From Devosia algicola (lineage in GTDB: Bacteria > Pseudomonadota > Alphaproteobacteria > Rhizobiales > Devosiaceae), in the NCBI RefSeq assembly GCF_028816455.1, contig NZ_CP118246.1, positions 1,054,001-1,118,000 of the forward strand: a stretch of 64,000 nt of DNA. The letters are read 5' to 3'. The notes under the pieces are model-generated. The model did no database searches. It was given only the letters and a program-made list of their open reading frames with translations, and was not told the origin of the DNA. Of this stretch, positions 18,555 to 27,353 are shown piece by piece. The number at the start of each line of letters is the position of its first letter. The stretch's first letter is position 1. The translations under genes and the position numbers were made by a program.

Positions 18555-20422
18555 ATGCCAACAGATAGCCGGGCAATGATTATTTTCGGCACCGACGAGC
18601 CAGTAGAGCCTAATCGACAATTCGTCACCGGTCGGCTTTCGATGCAGGCTCGACCGCGGTAATGTCCGTTTTGTTCGATGGGATGGTGTTGAAGTGTTAC
18701 GGGCGATCTCCTTCGTCGTCCGTGATACGTCCTGGGGCACGTACGCGCCGGTGCTTGACGACTGGCATGTCGATGCGTCCGATCTCGGTTTTCGCATCAG
18801 CTATAGCGGTCAATGCACCGGCCCGAACGGCAGTTTTGATTTCGAGGCCAGAATTGAAGGAAGCGCCGATGGCCGGCTCAGCTTTTCGGCAAAGGGCTCA
18901 TCGTCGGCGGGGTTTAGTACCAACCGAACCGGCTTTGTAGTTCTACATGGTCTAGAGGGAGTGCGCGGCACAATGGTGGACGTGCGTCATTCCGATGGGC
19001 GGCGCAGTCGGGCAAAATTCCCGGATTTGGTCGACCCGGACACGCCAATAACCAACATCCGCGCGCTGACGCATTCTCCGCGCCCCGGACTTTCAGTCAC
19101 GGTCACGATGCGTGGCGAAGCCTTCGAGATGGAAGACCAGCGCAATTGGACGGATGCCTCCTATAAGACCTATGTCCGCCCCCTAGCGCTCGGCTACCCC
19201 TATGTCATCGACCCCGAGGTGCCGGTGATCCAGTCGATCGAACTTCAAATCGCCGATACGGCAGACGGTGCTAGCCCCGCCTCACCGATCACGCCCTCGG
19301 TCAGTATCAGGGAGTCTACTGGCTCGATGCCGGCCGTAGGTCTGGCCTGGACCGGCGGAGATACCGCGTTCCCGAAAGGGCTTTGCCCGTCCCATATTGT
19401 GGCGCGCTTCGACGCGCGGATGCCGCTGGCAGATCTGGCATTAGACGACCTTGGGAAGCTTCTTGGTGAAACCGGTGCCACGCTTGACGCTGATATAGTT
19501 ATCGACGGCATTTCTCCAATCGCCGAGCTTGCCCGGATTTCGGCGATGATAAAAGCTGCCGGGCTCGGGCCGGCGCGAATTCTGGTGGTGCCGGCGCGCG
19601 ATTTGCGCAGCCGGGCGAGCCGACATCTGCCCGAAGGCGAAGCAGACTATCCCGAGATCACCGCTGCGGCCCGGGCGGCATTTCCGGGGGTGGCGATTGG
19701 TGGGGGCACAGTAGTCGGGTTTCCCGAGACTCAACCGTAATCGGCCACCATCGTCAATTGCCTTCATTGCGCATTCGACACAGGCGGTGGTGCACGCGGC
19801 CGATGACATATCGGTGATGGAAACACTCGAAAGCCTGCCCGACATCATCCGGACCGCTCGCAGCTTCGCGCCGGGCGTCGCCATTCGCCTTGGTCCCGCG
19901 ACAATCGGCGCGCCGCCCGCATTTTACGCGGCCCGACCTGCTGACAACCCGGCGCGAGTTCGGATGCCCACAGCTGCTTCTGACCCGCGCCAACGCGGCC
20001 TTTTTGCGGCTGCGTTTAGCTTGGGCTACGCCGCAACAGTTGCCGCGCTTGATCTGGACGCGATGACGCTGGGGTGCTGCGATGGTCCCGCCGCAATCAA
20101 CGAGGGTACAACAAGTTTTCCGTTGGCATTTGTCGTGGCCGGGCTTTCAAAGCTTGCCGGGCGGCCACGCCACCGGCTCGAGGTTGCAGGCGCAGGCTTT
20201 GCAGCGCTTGCCGCCCATGGTGATGAAGGCCTCGAGTTGTGGCTCGCCAACTTGACCGGCGACCCGATAACTATCGGGACGTCCGGTGCAAGTTTCCATC
20301 AGGTTCAATTGCTTGATGCAACGGCGTTAAGCCGAAGCGATCCAATGCATATTCCTGTCCAACCTTATGAGGGCGGTCTAGTCACCTTGGACACCTACGG
20401 CGTTTGTCGTCTTATCGGATAG
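18555..20422 (+). CDS. D-apionolactonase-like protein (ApnL family), two frameshifts
   Basis: A repaired protein of about 621 residues. The N-terminal part has GTDEPVEPNRQFVTGRLSM, then NRTGFVVLHGLEGV and FEMEDQRNWTDASYKTYVRP; the C-terminal half is barrel-like with HSTQAVVHAADDISVMETLE. I recognise this set as the D-apionate lactonase family described with ApsD in apiose breakdown. Two insertions break it: at 18647-18648 CAGGCTCGAC should be CAGCTCGAC (restoring QLDRGNVRFVRWDG), and at 19729 GAGACTCAAC should be GAGCTCAAC (restoring PELNRNRPP). The start is uncertain; ATG codons at 18555 and 18576 both fit. It would hydrolyse the lactone made by the preceding dehydrogenase. Confidence 0.75.
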
Positions 20423-20595
20423 AGGAAGATGCCGCCGATTTTTCCACTTAAGAGACGTTGATTGTATCGAGGTTAAGTCGGGGCGCGGATCGAAAACGCA
20501 GTCTTAGTGACGCGGCATTCAAACTCACGTCGCCCATGACGAGCCATCGAGCCAGAAGCCGCCTCGCTGCTAACACTTTGTCGCTGACAACGATC

Positions 20596-21148
20596 TCAGC
20601 CTTTCCGCATGCGGCGCCACCGCTCCTCGTGCAACTGCTCCGCCCGCTCAAACTCTGGTGACCCTGGCTGCAGTCGATGCTCGTGATAGGCAAGCAGCAG
20701 ATCTTTCTCCGCTTCGGTTTCAATGTTGCCGATAGAAAGGTTGGCGAAAATCTCATCGCGGCGCTGGTCAGTCATCTTGGCGTAGTTGGCCTTGGTGATC
20801 TGCTCGTTTTCATGGCCGAAATTATACGACCAGGCCCTCCGTTGATCAGCGGTATGGCAGAACTCATCGCGCACCGACTTCAAGTAATGCCTGGCAGACT
20901 GTGGATTGAAATAGGGCATGCCTGCGCTCTGGCACCCCCGTTTGAACGCCCTTCCAATGCGCGGCCAAAATCAGTTGAGGGATGATTTCCATCCCGCGCA
21001 ACACCAACGGTAGGGCGCTGCCCTTTTTCTTTGCCGTAACGACGCGCAAGACGGAGCACATGGTAATTCGGTGCTCGATTCGGAGCACTCCAGAACTCTT
21101 TTTCTTGGTCCTTGAGTTCTATAAGTCTTTGACCGTAAAGGTGATCTA
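20596..21148 (-). pseudogene. Left half of an IS-split gene, ending in an integrase-like C-terminus
   Basis: Read on the minus strand from the IS5 edge, about 70 codons stay open (DHLYGQRLIELKDQEKEFW to NHPSTDFGRALEG), in frame with the fragment on the other side of the IS. A one-base shift near 20945-20955 (a G run) then leads to AFKRGCQSAGMPYFNPQSAR, AWSYNFGHENEQITKANYAKM and a stop at 20596. The last part resembles the C-terminus of tyrosine recombinases, with GH and Tyr in place but His replaced by Gln in NPQSAR. Either this is one decayed recombinase or two genes joined at the G run. Confidence 0.55.
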
Positions 21149-21992
21149 GGCTCAGGACCTATTAAATTGCTTGCAGAGCGGGCGATGAGTTGATTCATTG
21201 GCAGCGCGAGGAGGCGTTGCCATGAGTGACCTGATCTGGCTGTCGGAGGCGCAGATGCACCGGATCGAGCCATATTTTCCGTTGTCGCACGGAGTGCCGC
21301 GGGTTGATGACCGACGGATCATCAGCGGCATCATCTTTGTGATCCGCAACGGTCTGCGGTGGCGTGATGCGCCTGCGGCTTACGGTCCGCCGAAGACGAT
21401 CTACAACCGGTTCATTCGCTGGAGCCGGATGGGCGTTTTCAACAAGATATTCGCGGCATTGGCGGCGAAGGGCGGCAAGCCGGAGCAACTGATGATCGAC
21501 GCTACCCATCTCAAAGCGCACCGCACGGCGGCCAGCCTGCTTAAAAAGGGGCTGTTCCCAGACGTATCGGACGCACCAAGGGTGGCCTGAATTCCAAGCT
21601 GCACGCTGTCTGCGATGGCAAGGGCCGACCACTGGTCATGCTGCTCAGCGAGGGGCAGATGAGCGACTACAAGGGCGCAGCGCTGATGATCGACGCCTTA
21701 CCCAAGGCCAAGACGCTGCTGGCAGACAGAGGCTACGATGCCGACTGGTTCCGAGCCGCCTTGGCCGAGCGCGGCATTGCCGCCTGCATCCCGTCAAAGA
21801 TCAACCGCAAGGTCCCGATCGCTCACGACGCAGGGCTCTACCGCCAGCGCCACAAGGTCGAGAACATGTTCGGCAAACTCAAGGACTGGCGACGAATCCA
21901 CACCCGCTACGACCGATGCGCACATACCTTCATGTCCGCCATCTGCATCGCTGCAACCGTCATCTTCTGGCTCAATCAATGAGTCCTGAGCC
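21149..21992 (+). mobile_element. IS5-family (IS427-like) insertion sequence, 844 bp
   Basis: Ends are inverted repeats: left GGCTCAGGACCTATT (21149-21163) and right, read on the minus strand, GGCTCAGGACTCATT. A TA dinucleotide lies on both sides (21147-21148 and 21993-21994), the usual target duplication for this group. The transposase has all its parts if the expected -1 slip is allowed, so the copy may be active. It interrupts a minus-strand gene whose reading frame continues on both sides. Confidence 0.87.
21222..21982 (+). CDS. IS5-family transposase, expressed by -1 frameshifting
   Basis: A DDE transposase. The first frame runs MSDLIWLSEAQMHRIEPYFP to ASLLKKG and would stop at 21590. 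The second frame gives AVPRRIGRTKGGLNSKLHAV, LLADRGYDADWFR and HKVENMFGKLKDWRRI, ending at 21982. The switch falls on A5G4 at 21543-21551 (AAAAAGGGG), and reading it in -1 gives KKGAVPRRIGRTKGG, a junction usual in this group. This break is therefore programmed slippage rather than damage, unlike the GAGCT-linked breaks elsewhere. Catalytic residues are in LMIDATHLKAH, ADRGYD and the KVENMFGKLK block. Confidence 0.85.
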
Positions 21993-22418
21993 TAAATCGA
22001 TTATAATCCGCATTGAGTTCATAAAAAAGCCGGTATCCGACATGTTTTTAAGTGCAAGGTCGCGCGGTTGATTAAGCGCCATGTTGCGAAACTTTTGGAC
22101 CGCACCTATTTCAATTGCGTCACGTATACGTTCACGCAACACTTTGAATTCGGCGGTTTCTTGATCTTTATTCGGTAAAAGCTGGTCAACAGCACCCGCC
22201 AAATGATTGAAGATTGCCTCAACCATCGCAAGTTCTTGCGAGAATTCTTTTTTACTGTCGTGAATGTTAGGGCGAGAAATATCAAACGGTGGTGTAAAGC
22301 GCGCTAAGGCATTTACTAACGCCTCATCACGACCTAATAGCTTGTCAACAATGTCTTTCAATTGTTTTAGTTGCTTCTGGTCCAGCATAAAGGTCACACT
22401 ACAGCAACCTTTTGACAT
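21993..22418 (-). pseudogene. N-terminal half of the IS5-split gene
   Basis: An uninterrupted 142-codon frame from 22418 (or ATG at 22388) down to the IS edge. It is mostly helical and charged, with LKQLKDIVDKLLGRDEALVN, RERIRDAIEIGAVQKFRN and GFFMNSMRIIIDL. Its last codons before the stop at 21972 come from the IS itself. Removing the IS and one TA joins it in frame to the fragment at 20596-21148. I do not recognise the family of this half. Confidence 0.6.
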
Positions 22419-22469
22419 TTCAATTATCGAACTTGAGACGGCGTGTTTTCATGGTGAGGCACCGAACGG

Positions 22470-23639
22470 TTAGCCCCCGCCATGCTTTCGGCATTTACTT
22501 TTTTCGACACCCGCCACAAAACCTGTCCATTGGACCATCAATGCGCGTCGCTTTTCCAGCAGGTCTGACCGCGCATACGCCCGTTCCACATCAGACCCGA
22601 CCTTGTGGGCTAGACTCATCTCTACAATTTCACGCGGCGCGTTCGCGACTTCGGACGCCCAATCCCTGAATGTAGACCTGAATCCGTGCACTGTAACGCC
22701 TTCAACCTCCATACGGCGCAATAGCATTAGCATGGCCATATTCGACAACGGCTTATGCCGCTTTTGCCCCTCAAACACATAATCCGACTGCATCTCGCGC
22801 AATGGTTCAATGATCGCCAACATTTCATCGGTCAACGGCACCCGGTGCGACTCGCCCATTTTCATCCGTTCGGCTGGGCAGGTCCATAGTTTTGCCGCCA
22901 AATCCAACTCGCCCCATTGCATCCCTAAAACCTCACCCGTGCGTGATCCAGTTAGGCAAGTGAACATGAGAGCTTTTGCCGCCATGGCATCGCGGGTCTT
23001 TAAGTCAGCATAAAAGGCGGGCACGTCCTGCCATTTCATCGCGCGGTGGTGCTTGGCCTTGGTTTTGACCCTTGGCAACACTTGCGTATCAAAAATCGCG
23101 GTCACCGCATTTTCGCCCGACCGAAAGCCTTTGGATTTAGCCACGTCCAAAATGATTTTGATCCGTTGCGCTAACCGTCGCGCCGTTTCGTGCTTATCGG
23201 TCCAGATTGGGGAAAGGCACATCAGCACTTCGGGCTGGCCAATGCTATCGACAGGCATCCGCCCGATCTTGGGAAAAGCATAGTCGCGCAACGTGTTGAT
23301 CCATTGCGCACCGTGCTTGGCATTCTTCCAAGTGGGCATTCGTTCAATATGAACTTGCCCAGCAACTTCTTCAAAGCTGGGTATCTCGCGGCTGGCATTA
23401 AAACGGGGGTTCAACCCCTGTTTGGCCATCCGCCTATATTCTAGCGCCCGTTCGCGCGCCTGGTTCAGGGTTACCACATGGACCCCACCCAAACCGAAGT
23501 CTGTCCGAAGTGGCGCGCCCTTCAGATTCCTCTGGCCTTTGACTACCACCCGCACGATCCACCGCCGCGCACCCGATGGATCAACAACCAGATAAAGACC
23601 ACCGCCATCGCCATGCCGACCAGCGCCAAGATTTTCCAC
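22470..23639 (-). CDS. Tyrosine recombinase / site-specific integrase
   Basis: A P4-like integrase of about 389 residues, next to the tRNA-Ser 3' end and so probably using it as attachment site. The N-terminal DUF4102-like part shows HGDGGGLYLVVDPSG. Catalytic residues are R233 in CLTGSRTGEVLG, H318 and R321 in VHGFRSTFRDWASE, H345 in LAHKVG, and the nucleophile Y355 in VERAYARSD. The start is a GTG at 23639; family members begin about 12 residues earlier, and the upstream in-frame codons KLTKKL fit but lack a good start before a stop. The enzyme looks complete. Confidence 0.9.
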   Translation of the reverse strand: MENLGAGRHGDGGGLYLVVDPSGARRWIVRVVVKGQRNLKGAPLRTDFGLGGVHVVTLNQARERALEYRRMAKQGLNPRFNASREIPSFEEVAGQVHIERMPTWKNAKHGAQWINTLRDYAFPKIGRMPVDSIGQPEVLMCLSPIWTDKHETARRLAQRIKIILDVAKSKGFRSGENAVTAIFDTQVLPRVKTKAKHHRAMKWQDVPAFYADLKTRDAMAAKALMFTCLTGSRTGEVLGMQWGELDLAAKLWTCPAERMKMGESHRVPLTDEMLAIIEPLREMQSDYVFEGQKRHKPLSNMAMLMLLRRMEVEGVTVHGFRSTFRDWASEVANAPREIVEMSLAHKVGSDVERAYARSDLLEKRRALMVQWTGFVAGVEKSKCRKHGGG

Positions 23640-23822
23640 TAGCTTCTTGGTCAGCTTTCCAACGAGAGCCTATGATTCATACCACATTTCATACCACGCA
23701 AGAAAAGAATACGGGCACAATCGAAAGAAATCCAGCACAATCAATAATCGCGCAAAAACCCAGCAAAACAAACAAAAAGGGCCGCCCAAGGCGACCCATT
23801 CAAATCATCAAAAAAGGTAAAA

Positions 23823-23915
23823 TGGCGGAGAAGAAGGGATTCGAACCCTCGAGACGGTTCAACACCATCTGCGCCCTTAGCAGGGGCGTGCCTTCGACCA
23901 CTCGGCCACCTCTCC
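23823..23915 (-). tRNA. tRNA-Ser (anticodon GCT)
   Basis: Read on the minus strand: GGAGAGGTGGCCGAGTGG opens the acceptor and D arms, the anticodon loop is CTGCTAA giving GCT, a long variable arm follows, then the T loop GGTTCGAATCC, the acceptor strand CTTCTCC, discriminator G and an encoded CCA. Length is 93 bases, normal for a class II serine tRNA. Its 3' end faces the integrase gene 183 bases away, the usual layout for an island inserted at a tRNA. Confidence 0.95.
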
Positions 23916-24040
23916 GCCGGTCGGTCTAACGACGAGTACCGCGGATGGCAAGCGGTAATCTCGCTCCTACCCAAAAAATTCTCAATGATTTGAAGGATCG
24001 CCGCGAACCGCGTCACATTGGCGGCGACGCGGCATTTGCC

Positions 24041-24748
24041 TTAGCGGGCGCGTTGGCCAAACAGTACAGCCTTGGCATCGTCATCCTTGGTCAGGTCGAC
24101 CCGCTCGCCGCTGTCCAGTGTCAGCGCCAGACCGGCCTTGGTACCCGGGCGCTCACTGACACGCTCTATCCACGCTGCAACATTGGGAAATTCCTTGATG
24201 TCCATCCCTTGGCGCTCCCAACCGCGTGCCCATCCGATCGACGCCAGATCGGCAATGGAGAAATCGTCCACCATGTAGTCCCTGCCCTCAAGTTGCTTAT
24301 TCAAAACACCATATAGCCTGTGCGTCTCGTCGCGATATCGATTGATGGCGTATTCGATTTTTTCAGGCGCATAAAGTGCAAAATGGTGGTTCTGACCCAG
24401 CATCGGGCCGAACCCGCCAACCTGCCAGAATAACCACTCGTCCACGGCAACCTGAGATCGTGGGTCAGTCGGATAAAATCTGCCAAACTTGGTCGCGAGA
24501 TACTTCAAAATGGCGCCAGATTCAAAAACCGAAATGGGCGCGTCGCCGGGACCTTCCGGGTCAACTATCGCTGGAATTTTGTTGTTCGGTGACACCGACA
24601 GGAACGCTGGCGTAAATTGATCGCCCTTCCCGATATGGATGATCCGCAGATCATAGGGCACGCCCAATTCTTCAAGCATCGCCGAAATTTTGTAGCCGTT
24701 GGGCGTTGGGAAAAAGAAGAGTTCGATCGGCTTGTGCTGCGTGGTCAT
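24041..24748 (-). CDS. Glutathione S-transferase family protein (YfcG/YghU-like)
   Basis: About 235 residues from ATG 24748 (an alternative ATG at 24760 adds four). The thioredoxin-fold N-terminus reads IELFFFPTPNGYKISAMLEE, with NNKIPAIVDPEG carrying the cis-Pro and VFESGAILKYLATKFG the Glu-Ser glutathione contact. The helical C-terminal half has VDEWLFWQVGGFGPMLGQ and FSIADLASIGWA. These marks point to the Nu-class group with disulfide-bond reductase activity. It is the first clear gene on the core side of the tRNA and stands alone. Confidence 0.88.
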   Translation of the reverse strand: MTTQHKPIELFFFPTPNGYKISAMLEELGVPYDLRIIHIGKGDQFTPAFLSVSPNNKIPAIVDPEGPGDAPISVFESGAILKYLATKFGRFYPTDPRSQVAVDEWLFWQVGGFGPMLGQNHHFALYAPEKIEYAINRYRDETHRLYGVLNKQLEGRDYMVDDFSIADLASIGWARGWERQGMDIKEFPNVAAWIERVSERPGTKAGLALTLDSGERVDLTKDDDAKAVLFGQRAR

Positions 24749-24862
24749 GCCAGTATCCATGTGCTGCCTGCGGATGCAGGGAAATATCCAACCAGCACCT
24801 TATATCGTTATTTTACGATGAATGGCAAGCAACGAGCGTTATCTACGCTCGCTGCCGCTCGG

Positions 24863-25303
24863 TCATATCCGGCGCAGCCGCATTTGCGGCAGGCCATTGC
24901 TGGTGCGGGCTGGGGAAACACCGTGCACATCGATCGTCGCCGTAACTCTATGACGAAACGCGGAAAACAGCTTCGACGTCGCAACGTCGACCGGCTCGTC
25001 AAATTTTACGGTCACCTGATAGTGTTGCATGTCGCTTAGCAAATGCACGCCAATTACCAGCCCCTTGAACGGCTGACCGAGATAATGACCTGCTGTGCGA
25101 TTTCCGACCTGAACTGGTACGGCTACCCGTTCGGGCAACATCGCGACCGCAGTGTTCCAATCACGGTAGCCGTGGGTTTTAGCGACTTCTTCCAGCGCTG
25201 TTGCGTGAGTAAGTGCGTCCCCTGCCTTGACGCGCTCGTCGCGCAGTGATCTGGCTTCGGCTTTAAGAGTTTGAATGCTGGGCGTATCGAGAGAATATGA
25301 CAT
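24863..25303 (-). CDS. Glyoxalase-superfamily small protein
   Basis: A 146-residue protein whose N-terminus (IQTLKAEARSLRDERVKAG, then TALEEVAKTHGYRDWNTAVA) matches the short helical domain often labelled as a glyoxalase-related domain. The second half, PFKGLVIGVHLLSDMQHYQV to KFDEPVDVATSKLFSAFRHR, is beta-rich. No catalytic function is established for the group and I assign none. It starts about 200 bases from the divergent permease gene. Confidence 0.7.
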   Translation of the reverse strand: MSYSLDTPSIQTLKAEARSLRDERVKAGDALTHATALEEVAKTHGYRDWNTAVAMLPERVAVPVQVGNRTAGHYLGQPFKGLVIGVHLLSDMQHYQVTVKFDEPVDVATSKLFSAFRHRVTATIDVHGVSPARTSNGLPQMRLRRI

Positions 25304-25517
25304 GAATAAAGTCCTTTATAGCAAGAGGCCAATGTCTCATGGGGCTCGCGTTGCCATGAATGCCTCACTAACAAGACTGTTCATGCGATTGGCACGCGCT
25401 GCGTGACTGACTTCACCTTCGGGAAATCCCGGCGAGCGGCAGGCGTCAATAGCCTCCCCGCTAAATGATATCGAATAGAGATAATGTCAAGGCCGACGGT
25501 GCGAACAGGATCCAACG

Positions 25518-26282
25518 ATGACTGAATTGCTTTTGCTGCTGGCCGGCCTGCTGGGGGGCGCCGTAAATTCCCTTGCTGGCGGTGGCTCTTTTATTGTGTT
25601 CCCGGCCCTATTGCTGGCGGGTGTGCCGCCGGTTATTGCCAACGCCTCCAATACCTACGCCGCGTTGCCCGGCTATGCCAGCGGCGCTGTAGGCTATTGG
25701 AAGTCAATATTGCAATATCGCCATCGCCTTGTGTTGTACTCGGTAATCGCGGCCATTTTTGGCTACGTCGGGGCCCAATTGCTGCTTGTAGTCTCGGATC
25801 GGCAATTTTCGCTCGTAGTCCCCTGGTTAATGCTCTTTGCCGTGGTGCTGTTTGCCTTTGGCAAGCAGATCAACGTCATGGTTGCGGCGAGAGCCGGCAC
25901 CAGCCGCAAAATGGCGCTCGCCGGTGCGGCACTGTTGTTGGCCTTTTTGGCGCTAGTCTGCATTTATGGCGGATTTTTCAACGCCGGACTCGGCATTTTG
26001 CTACTGGCGTTCCTGGCCACCGCGGGCATGACCAACATACACGCGATGAACGGCCTAAAACTATGGATTTCCGCTGTTGTAGCCAGTGTCGCCGTCATCC
26101 GCTTCGCCATGAGCGGTTCAATCGACTGGTATCATGGCTCCATAGCCCTGGTGGGTGTGACCATCGGCGGCTATCTGGCGGCGCGCTATTCGCATCATGT
26201 GCCAACCAAAACAATCCGCCTCGCCGTCATCATCTATGGCCTGGTGACCACCGGGTATTTTTTCTGGCGAATCTTGGCGTGA
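25518..26282 (+). CDS. TauE/SafE-family membrane permease
   Basis: A 254-residue inner-membrane protein with about eight hydrophobic helices. The family's opening is present: GGAVNSLAGGGSFIVFPALL (residues 13-32), followed by ANASNTYAALPGYASGAVGY. The mirrored motif YGGFFNAGLGILLLAFLA is in the second half, and the C-terminus GGYLAARYSHHVPTKTIR is typical. Members export or import sulfite, organosulfonates and related anions. No sulfur gene adjoins it on this side of the tRNA, so the substrate is open. Confidence 0.88.
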   Translation: MTELLLLLAGLLGGAVNSLAGGGSFIVFPALLLAGVPPVIANASNTYAALPGYASGAVGYWKSILQYRHRLVLYSVIAAIFGYVGAQLLLVVSDRQFSLVVPWLMLFAVVLFAFGKQINVMVAARAGTSRKMALAGAALLLAFLALVCIYGGFFNAGLGILLLAFLATAGMTNIHAMNGLKLWISAVVASVAVIRFAMSGSIDWYHGSIALVGVTIGGYLAARYSHHVPTKTIRLAVIIYGLVTTGYFFWRILA

Positions 26283-26311
26283 ACGCGCGGCACGTGATCA
26301 GCGATGCCGGT

Positions 26312-26942
26312 TCAAATCGCCACTGGTGTTTGATCCGGCCCCTTTCCGACCGCCGTGGAAAGCGGCTGCAGCGTATCGACCAGGCGCGCCGTAGCCTTGC
26401 GTAGACGCAATAGACGCGCGCGGTCCTGCTTTTTGCAGCGCAACATTTCTCGATATTGCGCCAATGCCCCCTGCTCCGAACCGATCGTATCGTCGAGTTG
26501 CGACAATTGGCTGTCGATCACCACAAGGCTCCTGCCGATGTGAGGTCAACTGCCAGCCCAACTCATCCATGATCGCTTCTGCTTCAGGGCTGATATGATC
26601 TTTAGCCTCGTGCTCTTTGACACCTGCTGGCGCCTCGGAACGTGACTTGGTTCGTGACTTGAGTGGTTTTTTCGCACCCACCGACGACGGTACTGTGCCG
26701 GGTTTTTTTGTTCGTGCCGATTTCCTGGGCATCGCCGCGGACGGCGGTGCTGTCATTTCTTCGAGCCCATCGACCGCAAACAGCGTCTCTTCCATCATGG
26801 CCAGCAACATGCTGTCGACGCGCTGCGCTTCCAGTCGTTCCGCTAGTTCGTCGATAGGATCTTTGGATGAGGCGGCTGGCGCTTCGGGAAAAATCGGGTC
26901 GATAGACCCCATCAGGGTTCGTAGTTCATCGTGCAATTGCAT
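26312..26942 (-). CDS. Uncharacterised coiled-coil protein A, frameshifted
   Basis: I do not recognise the family. The repaired protein is about 209 residues: an acidic helical N-terminus, a basic low-complexity middle (KSARTKKPGTV, KPLKSRTKSRSE) and a helical C-terminus. A one-base insertion at 26527-26528 (coding strand CAGGAGCCTTGTG for CAGGAGCTTGTG) breaks the frame; repair gives HRQELVVIDSQLSQLDDTI and RKATARLVDTLQPL. The C-terminal about 70 residues align with the next gene upstream (DEL..QL..HR..L..ID pattern and A-AR-LQ end), so the two are tandem paralogues. The frame as it stands would instead stop at 26298. Confidence 0.65.
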
Positions 26943-26990
26943 CTGGCTTGCTCCGCGTGCTGAGTACCGACGGGACGGGCCGACAGTCGT

Positions 26991-27353
26991 CTATCGGCCA
27001 TCCTTGGCTTGCAGTCCCTGAATAAAGCGGGCCATTGCCGTCCGTACGGCGACGAGCCGGGTGCGGGCCTGCGACTTTTCTGCCAGCGCCAGCTTGAATT
27101 CCTGGATCCGTTTCTGGTCGACATCGATTGCTTCTTCGAGCTTGGCAATATTGCCGTCGATGTTGTGCAGGTCGGCACGGTGGCGACGCAACTGATGGTC
27201 AAGTTCGTCATGAACCTTCGGGTCGAAATAGCGGTTTGAATTGATGGACACCGGATCGCTGCTTGCCGCAACTGCCAGCCCACTATTGCGCGCGGTCGCG
27301 GTGGCCGCCTGTCCATTCTCGGCGGGACCCTGGGTTTCGCTTTCTGCACTCAT
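26991..27353 (-). CDS. Uncharacterised coiled-coil protein B, paralogue of the downstream gene
   Basis: A 120-residue protein from ATG 27353; an in-frame start at 27407 is possible but less likely. After a disordered N-terminus of about 45 residues comes a charged helical region, DELDHQLRRHRADLHNID to RTAMARFIQGLQ. It shares the spacing and many residues of the C-terminal part of the 26312-26942 gene, 48 bases downstream on the same strand. The region from 27354 to 27816 in front of it is AT-rich and likely carries the promoter. No enzymatic motif or membrane segment is seen. Confidence 0.65.
   Translation of the reverse strand: MSAESETQGPAENGQAATATARNSGLAVAASSDPVSINSNRYFDPKVHDELDHQLRRHRADLHNIDGNIAKLEEAIDVDQKRIQEFKLALAEKSQARTRLVAVRTAMARFIQGLQAKDGR

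Noticed and set aside
18606..18611. GAGCCT inside the apnL-like gene as another insertion site
   Set aside because: Here it encodes Glu-Pro in frame (DEPVEPNR), which the family expects. GAGCCT alone is not diagnostic; only copies that break a frame were counted.
21543..21590. IS5 transposase frame change as a GAGCT-type or homopolymer error
   Set aside because: The -1 slip at AAAAAGGGG gives the normal family junction and is a known style of expression in this IS group.
22470..23915. Second attachment-site copy within the window
   Set aside because: Reading through the left region I found no repeat of the tRNA-Ser 3' end; it is probably outside the window or lost.
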